DNA of 11,738 bases from Phycisphaerales bacterium (GCA_030680655.1 JAUXUZ010000442.1:1-11738), one strand, 5' to 3'; shown: positions 1 through 7,825, counted from the first letter of the stretch. Numbers and translations are program-made. The notes: generated from the sequence alone by a model not told the origin.

Positions 1-390
1 TTCATCGGGTTCAACCTGACGTTCTTCCCGCAGTTCTTCATGGGCGCTCAGGGCATGCCCCGGCGGTACGCCAGCTACGTCGACGAGTTCCAGATCTACC
101 ACCAGATCAGCACCGTCGGCGCGCTCACCATGGCCGGAGGATTCATCACGCACCTGGCGGTCTTCATCGCGTCGCTCACCGGCGGGCGCAAGGCACCGCC
201 CAACCCCTGGGGCGGCCTTTCGATGGAATGGACCCACGCCGCCAGCCCGCCCATCACGCACAACTTCCACCACGAGCCCGTCGCCGAGTTCCACCCCTAC
301 GACTTCGACGACGTCTACCCGCCACAGTGCCCCCCGGGCGAATTCGCGATGCCGCCGAAGCTCGAAGGGCACGCCAAGGGCCACCACTAA
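1..390 (+). CDS. ctaD: Cytochrome c oxidase subunit I, C-terminal part (5' end outside window)
   Basis: This is the last 129 residues of the catalytic heme-copper oxidase subunit, which reduces O2 to water in the cytoplasmic membrane. The frame is open from base 1 and ends at TAA 388-390. The fragment starts inside the conserved segment before the last helix: the GFNLTFFP-type stretch is followed by GMPRRY at residues 18-23, a family hallmark. One hydrophobic helix follows (about residues 36-60). The family's C-terminal signature comes next, NPWGG then MEWT...SPP...NF, at about residues 68-90. The heme and CuB histidines lie upstream of the window and cannot be checked. The tail is short and ends in a His/Gly-rich stretch. 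Genes for subunits III and IV follow on the same strand, the order seen in ctaCDEF operons. The identification is firm; whether it is an aa3 or caa3 enzyme cannot be told from this fragment. Confidence 0.96.
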   Translation, partial: FIGFNLTFFPQFFMGAQGMPRRYASYVDEFQIYHQISTVGALTMAGGFITHLAVFIASLTGGRKAPPNPWGGLSMEWTHAASPPITHNFHHEPVAEFHPYDFDDVYPPQCPPGEFAMPPKLEGHAKGHH

Positions 391-447
391 GCAACCGACC
401 ACCTCCCACGGCGAGCGCCACAAGCACGCCGCCGCGAAAGGCAAGAC

Positions 448-1143
<696 letters not shown>

Positions 1144-1216
1144 CAAACCATCCGCGCCGCCGGGCACCGGCCGCGCGCTCTCAATCGAAACGCCCGCCGA
1201 CGAAAGACCACGAGCC

Positions 1217-2143
1217 ATGAGCAACCAGCACCACGGCAGCCAACACCCGCACGAGCACGGCCACTCGGCCGCGCTCGCGCTCGACATCCTCCCCGCGGGC
1301 GCCAAAGACTCGCACAAGCCCGGGCACCACGGGCACACCATCGTCCCGCTGCGCCTGCTGGTGGGCGTGCTGGTCATCCTGCTGGTCTTCACGGTGCTCA
1401 CCGTCTCGGCGGCCAACGCCGAAGAGTGGTACTCCCGCACGTTCGACGTGGCCATCCCCGGCTGGGTCAACGCCGTTGTTGCGCTCTCGATCGCCTGCGT
1501 CAAGAGCGTCATCGTCGCCCTGTACTTCATGCAGCTGCGCTACGACCAGAACCCCATGAACGCGCTCGTGTGCGTTTTCACCATCATGGTCGCCACGTTC
1601 TTCCTTGGCTTTATCGCCATCGACCTGGGCAGCCGCGGGATCATCTACGAGCACAAGGCCGAGGCCATCACCCCCGGTGGTATCGGCGGCTTCAGCCGCG
1701 GCAGCGGCGACAACCAGGACCAGATCCCCGCCGGAACGCCCATCGCGATCCACGCCAGGGAGCGGGCCGACAAGTCCATCGAGCAATCGCTCAGCGACGG
1801 CAAGCCGATCACCAAGCACGCGTACCTCGTGCGGCTCTACAACGTCTACCACGAGCTCGTGGCCAGCCACGAGCTCAGCGAGAACGATAAGGCCAAGGCC
1901 GCGTTGATGAAGGCCTACATGGACCGCAACAAGGCCGAGTTCGATCAGATCGCCGCCTACGCCGCCTCCCACAGCCACGGGCACGCCGCCGGTCACGGCG
2001 CCGGCGCCCGGAACACAGCGAACTTCAGCCGCTCGCGAACGGGGATCACCCTCACCGAACTCGGCGCGCCCACCGACGGGCACAACGCTGTTCCGCAGGA
2101 GGCGGGCAAGGAAACGCCCGCATCACCTGTCCCCTCGCACTGA
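1217..2143 (+). CDS. ctaF: Cytochrome c oxidase subunit IV, with long C-terminal extension
   Basis: This 308-residue protein has a small prokaryotic oxidase subunit IV core (PF03626-like) of three membrane helices, at about residues 43-66, 84-105 and 116-138. The family pattern K-x(7)-FM-x-L is seen as K96...F104-M105-Q-L107, followed by RYDQNPMN. The subunit is accessory and helps assemble or stabilise the oxidase. The first 40 residues are histidine-rich (about ten His), which might be metal-binding or only a soluble tail. The usual length is about 100-130 residues. Here a hydrophilic tail of about 165 residues follows the third helix: a Gly-rich linker, a charged probably helical part (about 180-250), then a second His cluster at 251-260. 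I chose ATG 1217 because it lies just after ctaE. The frame is open further upstream, but only as a shadow overlapping ctaE. A weak GAAAG (1202-1206) lies ten bases before the start. Core assignment is strong; the role of the tail is unknown. Confidence 0.88.
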   Translation: MSNQHHGSQHPHEHGHSAALALDILPAGAKDSHKPGHHGHTIVPLRLLVGVLVILLVFTVLTVSAANAEEWYSRTFDVAIPGWVNAVVALSIACVKSVIVALYFMQLRYDQNPMNALVCVFTIMVATFFLGFIAIDLGSRGIIYEHKAEAITPGGIGGFSRGSGDNQDQIPAGTPIAIHARERADKSIEQSLSDGKPITKHAYLVRLYNVYHELVASHELSENDKAKAALMKAYMDRNKAEFDQIAAYAASHSHGHAAGHGAGARNTANFSRSRTGITLTELGAPTDGHNAVPQEAGKETPASPVPSH

Positions 2144-2176
2144 ATGCGCGGCCACGCCACCCGCGGTGCCCGCTCT

Positions 2177-2180
2177 GGAG
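2177..2180 (+). promoter_or_regulatory. Ribosome binding site deciding the start of the 2187 gene
   Basis: GGAG lies six bases before ATG 2187. An in-frame GTG at 2166 would add seven residues but has no Shine-Dalgarno sequence in front of it, so ATG 2187 is the preferred start. Confidence 0.6.
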
Positions 2181-2186
2181 CTTCCG

Positions 2187-3083
2187 ATGGACCGTTTGGT
2201 AAGGATGGGGGTAGCCGTCTTGGCGGTGTCGTTGCTGGGGGCCGGCGTCGGGACCTGGTTCATGGCCGGCCGGGTCGCCGCCTTCAACGCCACGCTCCCC
2301 GAGCAGTTCCTGTTCAAGGCAGAGTCGACGCGCTCGATCAACGCGTTCGGAAGGCCCATCACGCTCGAAGACACGACGGTGCCCGGCACAGACGGCCACG
2401 AGCCCCAGGCGGCGGTGCGCGTCACATATGGAGACTCGACCGTCACGATCCCCGTCATCGCGCCGAAGGTGAAGGGGTTCAAAGACCTGTCGACTTACGA
2501 GGAATCGTTCCGCGTGCTCTCGTTCGCACCGATCAAGGACGGCAAAGCCGAGATCAAGCCGTTCAGCGACGACAACTGGCGGGCGATCGTCATCGCCCGC
2601 GAAACACGACCGGGCTTTGACCAGAACACCTGGGGCGAGGTCCGCATCAAGGACTGGACGTGGGTGATCTACGAGTTCATGCCCAACGGCGGCATCGCCG
2701 GGCCACGCACGGTGCAGTACCGCGACCGGCGCGGGCGCGCCCCCGCTGAGATCTACGCGCGCGACGAGCTCAAGAAGGCTGGCGAGATTGCCCCGCCGAT
2801 GCCCGAGAACGGCGGCCCCCGGCTCACGAGCGTCGAGCCGATCCAGGAGCGGTCGTGGGAGTGGCAGGCCGCCCTCTTCACGCTCCCCAAAATGCAGGTG
2901 AGCCGCTACCGCTACCGCTCCGACGCCGTCGACGGCACCGGGCTGGTCGATGGGATGGGGTGGACGTTCCCTATGGCGGGCCTCAGCGTGCTGGGGGTTG
3001 TGCTCGGCTGCGGCCTCGTGATGGCCGGGCGTGCCAAGGCAACATCACCCAAGGCAAGCGGCCAGACGCCAGCGATTGCTTGA
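2187..3083 (+). CDS. Uncharacterised two-helix membrane protein of the oxidase operon
   Basis: I do not recognise this 298-residue protein. It has a hydrophobic helix near the N-terminus (about residues 5-28) and another near the C-terminus (about 259-281), with about 230 hydrophilic residues between them and a short polar tail. By the positive-inside rule (Arg and Lys outside both helices) the middle domain should face the periplasm. That domain has many aromatic residues, including a cluster of Trp and Tyr around residues 145-160 and an SWEW motif near 222-225. It has no Cys pair, CxxCH heme site or copper-ligand pattern that I can see. It starts 43 bases after ctaF on the same strand, with a good ribosome binding site, and is probably the last gene of the oxidase operon. 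By position it may be an accessory subunit or assembly factor. This is inference only. Confidence 0.8.
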   Translation: MDRLVRMGVAVLAVSLLGAGVGTWFMAGRVAAFNATLPEQFLFKAESTRSINAFGRPITLEDTTVPGTDGHEPQAAVRVTYGDSTVTIPVIAPKVKGFKDLSTYEESFRVLSFAPIKDGKAEIKPFSDDNWRAIVIARETRPGFDQNTWGEVRIKDWTWVIYEFMPNGGIAGPRTVQYRDRRGRAPAEIYARDELKKAGEIAPPMPENGGPRLTSVEPIQERSWEWQAALFTLPKMQVSRYRYRSDAVDGTGLVDGMGWTFPMAGLSVLGVVLGCGLVMAGRAKATSPKASGQTPAIA

Positions 3084-3086
3084 GCT

Positions 3087-5003
3087 TCACGCCGCCGCGG
3101 CGGCCGGACGATTGCCCGCGAGCTTGACCATCGCGTGGAGAACCCGCTCGCGCCGGGCCGGCACGACCATCTGCTCAACAGCCCGCGTGCCAAGCTGGCC
3201 AGGCTGGAAGTAGCAAGAAGGTGCCGAGCCGATCACCAGAGTTGGCAAGTTGCTGGCCCCCTCTTGCTGCTCACGCTGACGCAGCAGGTCCAGCAACCGC
3301 GGCCGCTCGGTCGACTGGGTAACCCGCACAACGGCCACCGTCGGGGTGTCGGTCGCCCCGACCGTGCACAGTCGAGCGAGCATGAACGCCGTGGCGTCGG
3401 TCGATGGATTGATCGCCACGTGCATCGGCACCACGCTGTCGCCAAGAACGGCGCGGGCTTCGTCAAGCGAACTCGGGCCCGACTCGTCTGCGTCGGCGCA
3501 ACTAGCGAGCATAAAGGTTTTAAGGTCGAACGCCTGCTCCGGCGTCCGTTCAACGATCTGCGCCAGGGCCGCCTCCGAGAGTTCCAGGGCGCTGACAAAC
3601 TCCTCGATCGGGTAGAGCACCTCGTTGCCGCTGCTCCCCAGCACCAGCGCGTGCGCCAGCCGGTTGGCCAGCGCGAGCGTCGCGACCGGCTCAACTCCAC
3701 GCGGCACCATGCGTTTGATGTTGCCAAGGCTCAGGTGGTGCAGCGCGATGGGGTTGATCAGCTCGGAAGGGAACTTCCACTGCCGCAGCAGGCGGTCGGT
3801 CATGTCGGCGTGGTTGATCAGCAGCAGGCGTGACTCGACCGTCTCCAGCGGCAGGCCCAGCCGGTCGGCCTGGGCGATCACCTGCGCGTACAGGTCACCC
3901 AGCCGCTCGGCGTAGAGCATCCGGCCGATGTCGTGAAGCAGCCCGGCCGTGAACATCTGGTCGGCCTCTTCGTTCTTGACGCGCCGCGCCGTCGCGATCC
4001 GCTGGGCGATGATCCCGGTGGTAATCGAGTGCTCCCAGAAGCGATCGGCCCTCAGCCGGCCCGCGAGCCCGCCCGTCGCGAAGTGGTCCAGCACACCCAT
4101 CGCCATCACCGTCGAGCGGATCTGTGCCATCCCGATGCGGCTCACAGCCTTCTTCACCGACTCCACCCGGTCGCCGTTGCAGTAGAGGGTCGAGTTGGCG
4201 AGCTTCAGCACCTTCAGCGAGAGAGCCTGATCCTGGCGGATCGCCATGGCGATCGCATCGATCGAGCTCGTTGAGCTCCCCGTCAATGAGATGACCTGGC
4301 GCGCCGCGGGGCCCATCGCACGCAGCTCGTTGTTAGAGCTCACCGCCTCGATCAAGTCGTTGCGGCTGATGAGCGGCTTGAGCGTGCGCAGCTGCTCCGC
4401 CGCCCCCTCCAGGCTCGGCGTGTCCCACTCGTCGTCGATCGCCACTTCTGCCGGCGCCTCTGGCACATCGATCTCGATGGCGGGTGACGACGGATGGGCT
4501 TCGTGATCGGCGGCGACGCCCGCTGCCGGCGCAGGCCGAACTGCGACAACCGGCGTTGGTGCTGGCTTTGGTGCCGCCTTTGTGACCGTTCCTGCCTTTG
4601 CTTGGGCCGCACCGTTGTGAGCCTGCTGGACCGCCGCGCGTGGCTTGATCGTCGCAAGCCGGGCGGTCAGGTGCTTGCAGAGGTTGACGTCTTTGATGAT
4701 CAGCCCGTCCACCCCGAGCTGAGCGAGCCGCACCACCACCTCGCGCACGGGCAGCGCAGTGACCATGATGACCGGCAGCTTGCACAGATCAGGGTGAGCC
4801 CGGATGGCCCGCAGGCACCACGCTCCATCGTGCACGGGCATCTCAACATCCAGCAGCACAACGTCGGCGTGCCAGTTGTGGATCAGCGCCAGCCCGTCGT
4901 CGGCCGTCGCGGCGCAGCGCACCTCGTGCCCAGCCTTGCCGAGCATGGTGCTCAGCAGAACGTGGATGTCCTCGCTGTCATCGATCAGTGCGACGCGTGC
5001 CAT
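3087..5003 (-). CDS. Response regulator with receiver and HDOD domains
   Basis: This 638-residue cytoplasmic signalling protein starts with a receiver domain (about residues 1-120) that keeps the acidic pair D8-D9, the phosphoacceptor D52 (LLDVEMP), T82 and K104, so it should be phosphorylated by a histidine kinase. A Pro/Ala-rich linker (about 125-190) leads to an HDOD domain (about 205-450). That domain retains H325 (FWEHS), the HD pair 357-358 in GLLHDIG, H398 and H422-H423. HDOD proteins act in two-component and second-messenger control, often without known catalysis. The last 110 residues (about 525-630) look like an alpha/beta receiver-like fold without an obvious acceptor aspartate. 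No kinase gene is next to it, so it is an orphan regulator. The start is ATG 5003 because MARVALIDD begins the receiver directly; AGAGG (5014-5018) lies ten bases upstream. The stop is only three bases from the convergent gene ending at 3083. Confidence 0.93.
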   Translation of the reverse strand: MARVALIDDSEDIHVLLSTMLGKAGHEVRCAATADDGLALIHNWHADVVLLDVEMPVHDGAWCLRAIRAHPDLCKLPVIMVTALPVREVVVRLAQLGVDGLIIKDVNLCKHLTARLATIKPRAAVQQAHNGAAQAKAGTVTKAAPKPAPTPVVAVRPAPAAGVAADHEAHPSSPAIEIDVPEAPAEVAIDDEWDTPSLEGAAEQLRTLKPLISRNDLIEAVSSNNELRAMGPAARQVISLTGSSTSSIDAIAMAIRQDQALSLKVLKLANSTLYCNGDRVESVKKAVSRIGMAQIRSTVMAMGVLDHFATGGLAGRLRADRFWEHSITTGIIAQRIATARRVKNEEADQMFTAGLLHDIGRMLYAERLGDLYAQVIAQADRLGLPLETVESRLLLINHADMTDRLLRQWKFPSELINPIALHHLSLGNIKRMVPRGVEPVATLALANRLAHALVLGSSGNEVLYPIEEFVSALELSEAALAQIVERTPEQAFDLKTFMLASCADADESGPSSLDEARAVLGDSVVPMHVAINPSTDATAFMLARLCTVGATDTPTVAVVRVTQSTERPRLLDLLRQREQQEGASNLPTLVIGSAPSCYFQPGQLGTRAVEQMVVPARRERVLHAMVKLAGNRPAAAAA

Positions 5004-5276
5004 TTGGTTGGAGCCTCTGAAACTCGGCGATACGACCTCCGGTTCCACTCTGGCTGATAACGCAGCCTCCTCCAAGGTCGGTCCGTGCGCGCGGCCGGGT
5101 GAGCACGGGAGCGATCTTCGATTGAGAAATGTCGGTCGCCACCTAGAAGAGGCGATCAGTGCCCCTGTTAGGGTGCGTGCAGCACGCTCACACATACCCG
5201 CCGATCAAATGAAAAGCCCCGCTGTTCAGGCGGGGCTTCGGGTCGATCGTGTGAGAAGCGGGTGCTTCCGCGTCCC
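5004..5276. other. 273-base intergenic spacer between the OmpA-like gene and the regulator gene
   Basis: This is the longest gene-free stretch in the window. It carries the intrinsic terminator of the OmpA-like gene (5212-5238), so the remainder (5004-5211) should hold the promoter and 5' leader of the HDOD regulator on the - strand. I could not find a convincing -35/-10 pair there. A short palindrome, GCGTGC-A-GCACGC (5175-5187), is the only other symmetry I see. No small gene with a credible start and ribosome binding site is evident. Confidence 0.6.
5210..5238 (-). terminator. Intrinsic terminator after the OmpA-like gene
   Basis: Read on the - strand, a perfect 9-base-pair stem AAGCCCCGC / GCGGGGCTT (5230-5238 and 5214-5222) with a 7-base loop is followed by TTTTCATTT. 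It lies about 38 bases after the stop codon of the OmpA-like gene (5277). The T-rich side shows that it serves - strand transcription. It separates this gene from the regulator gene downstream. Confidence 0.85.
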
Positions 5277-6203
5277 TTACTTGGCGATCTCGATCTCGTT
5301 GTTTCCAGCGGGCGTCGGCGCGCTGGGGCTTGCTGACCTCGCCGCCGGCGTCGTCGCGCCCGCGGGTGATGCCGAACCAGCAACCGACGCAACCGGCTTG
5401 GCCGTCAGCCCGTTGTAGTTGCCCTTGGTCAGGTAGACCTCCACGCGGCGGTTTTGCGGCGTGTTGCCGCTCGCTGCGTTCTGCGTGGCCGGGCGTGTCT
5501 CGCCAAACGCGGCAGCGCCGACGCGCCACGGGTTGATGCCCGCGCTAATCATCTCCTCACGCACCGAGAGCGCGCGGAAGGCCGAGAGCTCCGCGTTGTT
5601 GCGGAAATTCCGTCCCGGCACCAGGCGCACGCGCTGCAGGTCGGTGTGACCCGCGACGAGGATGTCGTACTGCCCAGCCGCCTGCACCGTGTCAATGACC
5701 CGTGCGAACTCGCGCACCGCACGCTTGCCCGCGTCGGTAAGGGAGTAGTCACCGCTGGCGAAGGTCACGTCGCTGGTGAACTTCAGCATGCCGCGTGACG
5801 AGTCGTACTCAAGGATGTCGGGGAACTGCCGAGCGAGTTCCTGGAGCGCCGCGTCGGTCGAGGCGTCCAGCGGCCCAGCCTTGAAGTCGATCGACTCAAG
5901 CTTGGCGTTCAGTTCGGCCAGACGCCGGCCGAGTTCGTCGTTCTGGGCGCGGAGTTTGGCGTTCATCGCGATCGCGTCCGCCGCGGCGTCTGAGCCGCTG
6001 CCCATCGAACCACGCATGTCGCGGATCGACGCCTGCAGGCCGTTGTTCTCATCGGCCAGACGCACGTTCTCCGCCTTCAGCGCGTTGTACGCGTTCTGCA
6101 GGCTGTCGTAGGTGTCGTGGTTCACCTGGCAGCCGCCCAGGCCAAAGCCCAGAACGGTGAGCGCCACGGCGGCGAATTTGGAAACGATCGAACGGCTGGA
6201 CAT
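5277..6203 (-). CDS. OmpA/MotB-like peptidoglycan-binding lipoprotein
   Basis: This 308-residue protein is probably an outer-membrane lipoprotein that anchors the envelope to peptidoglycan. Residues 1-24 form a signal peptide ending in a lipobox (LGGC, lipid-attached C25; the residue after it is Q, not D, which fits outer-membrane sorting). Residues 30-105 are rich in heptad-like Leu/Ala/Glu/Asn, a likely coiled coil. An OmpA-like domain follows (about 138-260). It has GHTD with D188, NAELSAFRA (N203-A211) and NRRVEV (251-256), which include the residues that bind diaminopimelate. The spacing between GHTD and NxxLS is longer than in Pal and resembles MotB. There is no membrane helix of the MotB kind and no flagellar neighbour, so a stator role is unlikely. 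The tail (265-308) is Ala/Pro/Ser-rich. ATG 6203 is supported by the lipoprotein signal and by GGAG at 6211-6214. A terminator lies just downstream. Confidence 0.9.
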   Translation of the reverse strand: MSSRSIVSKFAAVALTVLGFGLGGCQVNHDTYDSLQNAYNALKAENVRLADENNGLQASIRDMRGSMGSGSDAAADAIAMNAKLRAQNDELGRRLAELNAKLESIDFKAGPLDASTDAALQELARQFPDILEYDSSRGMLKFTSDVTFASGDYSLTDAGKRAVREFARVIDTVQAAGQYDILVAGHTDLQRVRLVPGRNFRNNAELSAFRALSVREEMISAGINPWRVGAAAFGETRPATQNAASGNTPQNRRVEVYLTKGNYNGLTAKPVASVAGSASPAGATTPAARSASPSAPTPAGNNEIEIAK

Positions 6204-6210
6204 GGTCGGG

Positions 6211-6214
6211 CTCC
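6211..6214 (-). promoter_or_regulatory. Ribosome binding site of the OmpA-like gene
   Basis: On the - strand GGAG stands seven bases before ATG 6203. It supports this start over longer in-frame versions that would run into the divergent gene and displace the signal peptide from the N-terminus. Confidence 0.65.
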
Positions 6215-6271
6215 GGAAGTCGGTTGGCACTCGAAACGGGAAGTAGACGCGGGCGCAATGGCGCAAGCCCA

Positions 6272-6296
6272 CGCGGGCAAGGATACTCTGCCCGCG
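6272..6296. repeat. Inverted repeat in the divergent intergenic region
   Basis: CGCGGGCA (6272-6279) and TGCCCGCG (6289-6296) are perfect 8-base arms around a 9-base centre, AGGATACTC. The repeat lies in the 120-base region between the divergent OmpA-like gene (start 6203) and the amidohydrolase gene (start about 6324). It could be an operator or an mRNA hairpin. No T-tract follows on either strand, so it is not a typical terminator. Confidence 0.5.
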
Positions 6297-6323
6297 CCCC
6301 CGTTTTCGACGATTCTCACCACG

Positions 6324-7703
6324 ATGCTGCAAGGCTGGGATCCAACCTGGAAGGTGCGCAGGATCGACGCGAGGGCGGCGATCGACGGCCGCGGCTGCGC
6401 GGCCGACCACGCTTCAGGCGTCTCCGCTGTCATCGAACGTGCCCCGACCGGAACGCTCACCCTCGCCGCGCTCGGCCCGACCGATGAGGTTGCCTCGTCT
6501 TCACGCTGGGCGGGCGTCGCCAGCACCGACCGGCGCCAGAGCCTGCTCCTCCCCGGCCTGGTCAACGCCCACACGCACCTGGACCTCACCCACATCGGCC
6601 CCCGTCCCCACGACCCTGCGGCCGGGTTTGCCGCCTGGATCGGCATGATCCTCCGTGCACGGCTGAGCGATGAACCCAGCATCGCCGCCGCCGTCGGCCG
6701 CGGCGTTGGACTGAGCCTTGCAGGCGGTACGGTCCTGATCGGCGACATCTCCGGAGCGGTGGGGGGGCTGCCAAGCCCGTTCGCCGGCCGGGCGCTGGCC
6801 GGGGACGGCCGCGTGAACGGCGTCGCCTACCTGGAGTTCTTTGCCCAGGGCGCGAAGGCCGACAAGAACACCGTCTCGGCGGCCTGGAACGCCAAGGCGC
6901 TCGCGGGTGAGTTTGACGCGATGACCGCGTGTGGCCGCGTGGTTTCAGGCATCCAGCCCCACGCGATCTACAGCGTGGGGGTGATGCACTTCCTGCAGGT
7001 GCTCGCGAGCGTGCCCGACGACATGCCCACTTGCTCCCACATCGCCGAATCGCTGGCGGAGAAGCGGTTCGTCGCCGAAGCCGCCGGCCCCTTCGTGGAC
7101 ATGCTCCGAACGCTCAACCTGTGGGACGACAGCGACCCGCCCCCCGGCCTGGGCGAATCGCCCATCGACGTGCTGATGGGGCACGGAGCCGCCGACCACC
7201 GCATAGCCGCCGTCCACGTAAACGATGTGGATGACGACGACCTCCACAACCTCGCGGCCGCTCAATGGCCGGTGGTTTACTGTCCCCGCAGTTCAAGCTA
7301 CTTCGGTGCCCACAGCGACTTTGGACCCCACCGCTACCGCGACATGCTCGCCGCTGGCATCACCGTGGCACTGGGCACCGACTCGATCGTCAACCTCGAC
7401 ACGCCCGATCGCATCAGTGTCTGGGACGAGATGCGATTGCTCCACCAGCGCGACGGCACCGACCCCCTCACCCTCTTGAAGTTGGCCTCGATCAACGGCG
7501 CAGCCGCTCTTCGCCGCGAAACCGCCCCATTCACCCTTACCCCGTTGGGCTCTCTTGCCGGATTGGTTGCAATCCAGGTCCCGAACGCGAACCCAAACGC
7601 CAACTCCTCCGAACTGCTCACGCAGGCACTCGGGCCGGGGGCGACAGGCGGCAGAACCAGCGCGGCCGATGGACCGGAACTCCTCGCGATTGGACGCGTA
7701 TAA
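6324..7703 (+). CDS. Metal-dependent amidohydrolase, ATZ/TRZ-type deaminase family
   Basis: This 459-residue protein has the layout of cytosolic amidohydrolases that deaminate or dechlorinate purine- or triazine-like substrates. Visible sites are the HxH metal pair H83/H85 in VNAHTHLD, PHAIYSV with H213 (a substrate-side histidine in relatives), HIAES with H239 and catalytic-type E242, H298 in HVND, and metal ligand D353 in GTDS. YCPRSSSYFG (319-328) matches the family's CPxSN region, with Ser in place of Asn. Family members include S-adenosylhomocysteine/methylthioadenosine, guanine and aminodeoxyfutalosine deaminases. The last (MqnX, menaquinone synthesis) would suit the respiratory neighbours, but I cannot prove it. 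The start is uncertain: ATG 6324 gives the usual N-terminal beta domain, while ATG 6258 would add 22 residues; neither has a clear ribosome binding site. It is divergent from the OmpA-like gene and 122 bases before resB. Confidence 0.88.
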   Translation: MLQGWDPTWKVRRIDARAAIDGRGCAADHASGVSAVIERAPTGTLTLAALGPTDEVASSSRWAGVASTDRRQSLLLPGLVNAHTHLDLTHIGPRPHDPAAGFAAWIGMILRARLSDEPSIAAAVGRGVGLSLAGGTVLIGDISGAVGGLPSPFAGRALAGDGRVNGVAYLEFFAQGAKADKNTVSAAWNAKALAGEFDAMTACGRVVSGIQPHAIYSVGVMHFLQVLASVPDDMPTCSHIAESLAEKRFVAEAAGPFVDMLRTLNLWDDSDPPPGLGESPIDVLMGHGAADHRIAAVHVNDVDDDDLHNLAAAQWPVVYCPRSSSYFGAHSDFGPHRYRDMLAAGITVALGTDSIVNLDTPDRISVWDEMRLLHQRDGTDPLTLLKLASINGAAALRRETAPFTLTPLGSLAGLVAIQVPNANPNANSSELLTQALGPGATGGRTSAADGPELLAIGRV

Positions 7704-7704
7704 T
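7699..7704 (+). promoter_or_regulatory. Possible -10 element for the resB-ccsA operon
   Basis: A perfect TATAAT overlaps the stop codon of the amidohydrolase gene. Such a hexamer is rare in DNA this GC-rich, and it lies 122 bases before resB. There is no matching -35 at 16-18 bases and no extended TGn, so the call is weak. If used, transcription would start near 7711, at the edge of the direct repeat. Confidence 0.25.
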
Positions 7705-7711
7705 TCCGGTC

Positions 7712-7744
7712 TGACAGGAAGGAATCGCATTTGACAGGAACGAA
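7712..7744. repeat. Direct repeat upstream of resB
   Basis: TGACAGGAAGGAA (7712-7724) recurs as TGACAGGAACGAA (7732-7744), with one mismatch in 13 bases and a 20-base centre-to-centre distance, close to two helical turns. It lies in the 122-base region between the amidohydrolase stop and the resB start, just after a TATAAT hexamer (7699-7704). The spacing on one face of the helix is what a regulator site could look like. Alternatively it is a chance or mRNA-leader repeat. The second copy also contains TTGACA (7731-7736), but only a poor -10 match (TTCCAT, 7754-7759) follows. Confidence 0.5.
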
Positions 7745-7825
7745 CCGGCGCCATTCCATGCGATCGACCCCAGCCCAGCCCGGGCTGATGCGACTCGTTC
7801 CGCGCGCAAGCAGCGGGGGTGGCCG

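Noticed and set aside
1181..2083. 300-codon open frame antisense to ctaF
   Set aside because: It is a low-complexity Val/Gly/Asp-rich translation opposite a recognised oxidase subunit, a codon-bias shadow.
3091..3104. Perfect 14-base palindrome GCCGCCGCGGCGGC near the convergent gene ends, considered as a terminator
   Set aside because: It encodes the Ala-rich C-terminus of the regulator, has no loop and no T-tract on either strand, and is simple GCC/GCG repetition.
5175..5187. Short palindrome GCGTGC-A-GCACGC considered as an operator
   Set aside because: The arms are only six bases in GC-rich DNA, with no second copy and no promoter identified beside it.
6117..6323. Longer amidohydrolase start within the OmpA-like gene region
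   Set aside because: It would run antisense through the signal peptide region of the OmpA-like gene, and the added residues do not resemble the amidohydrolase N-terminal domain.
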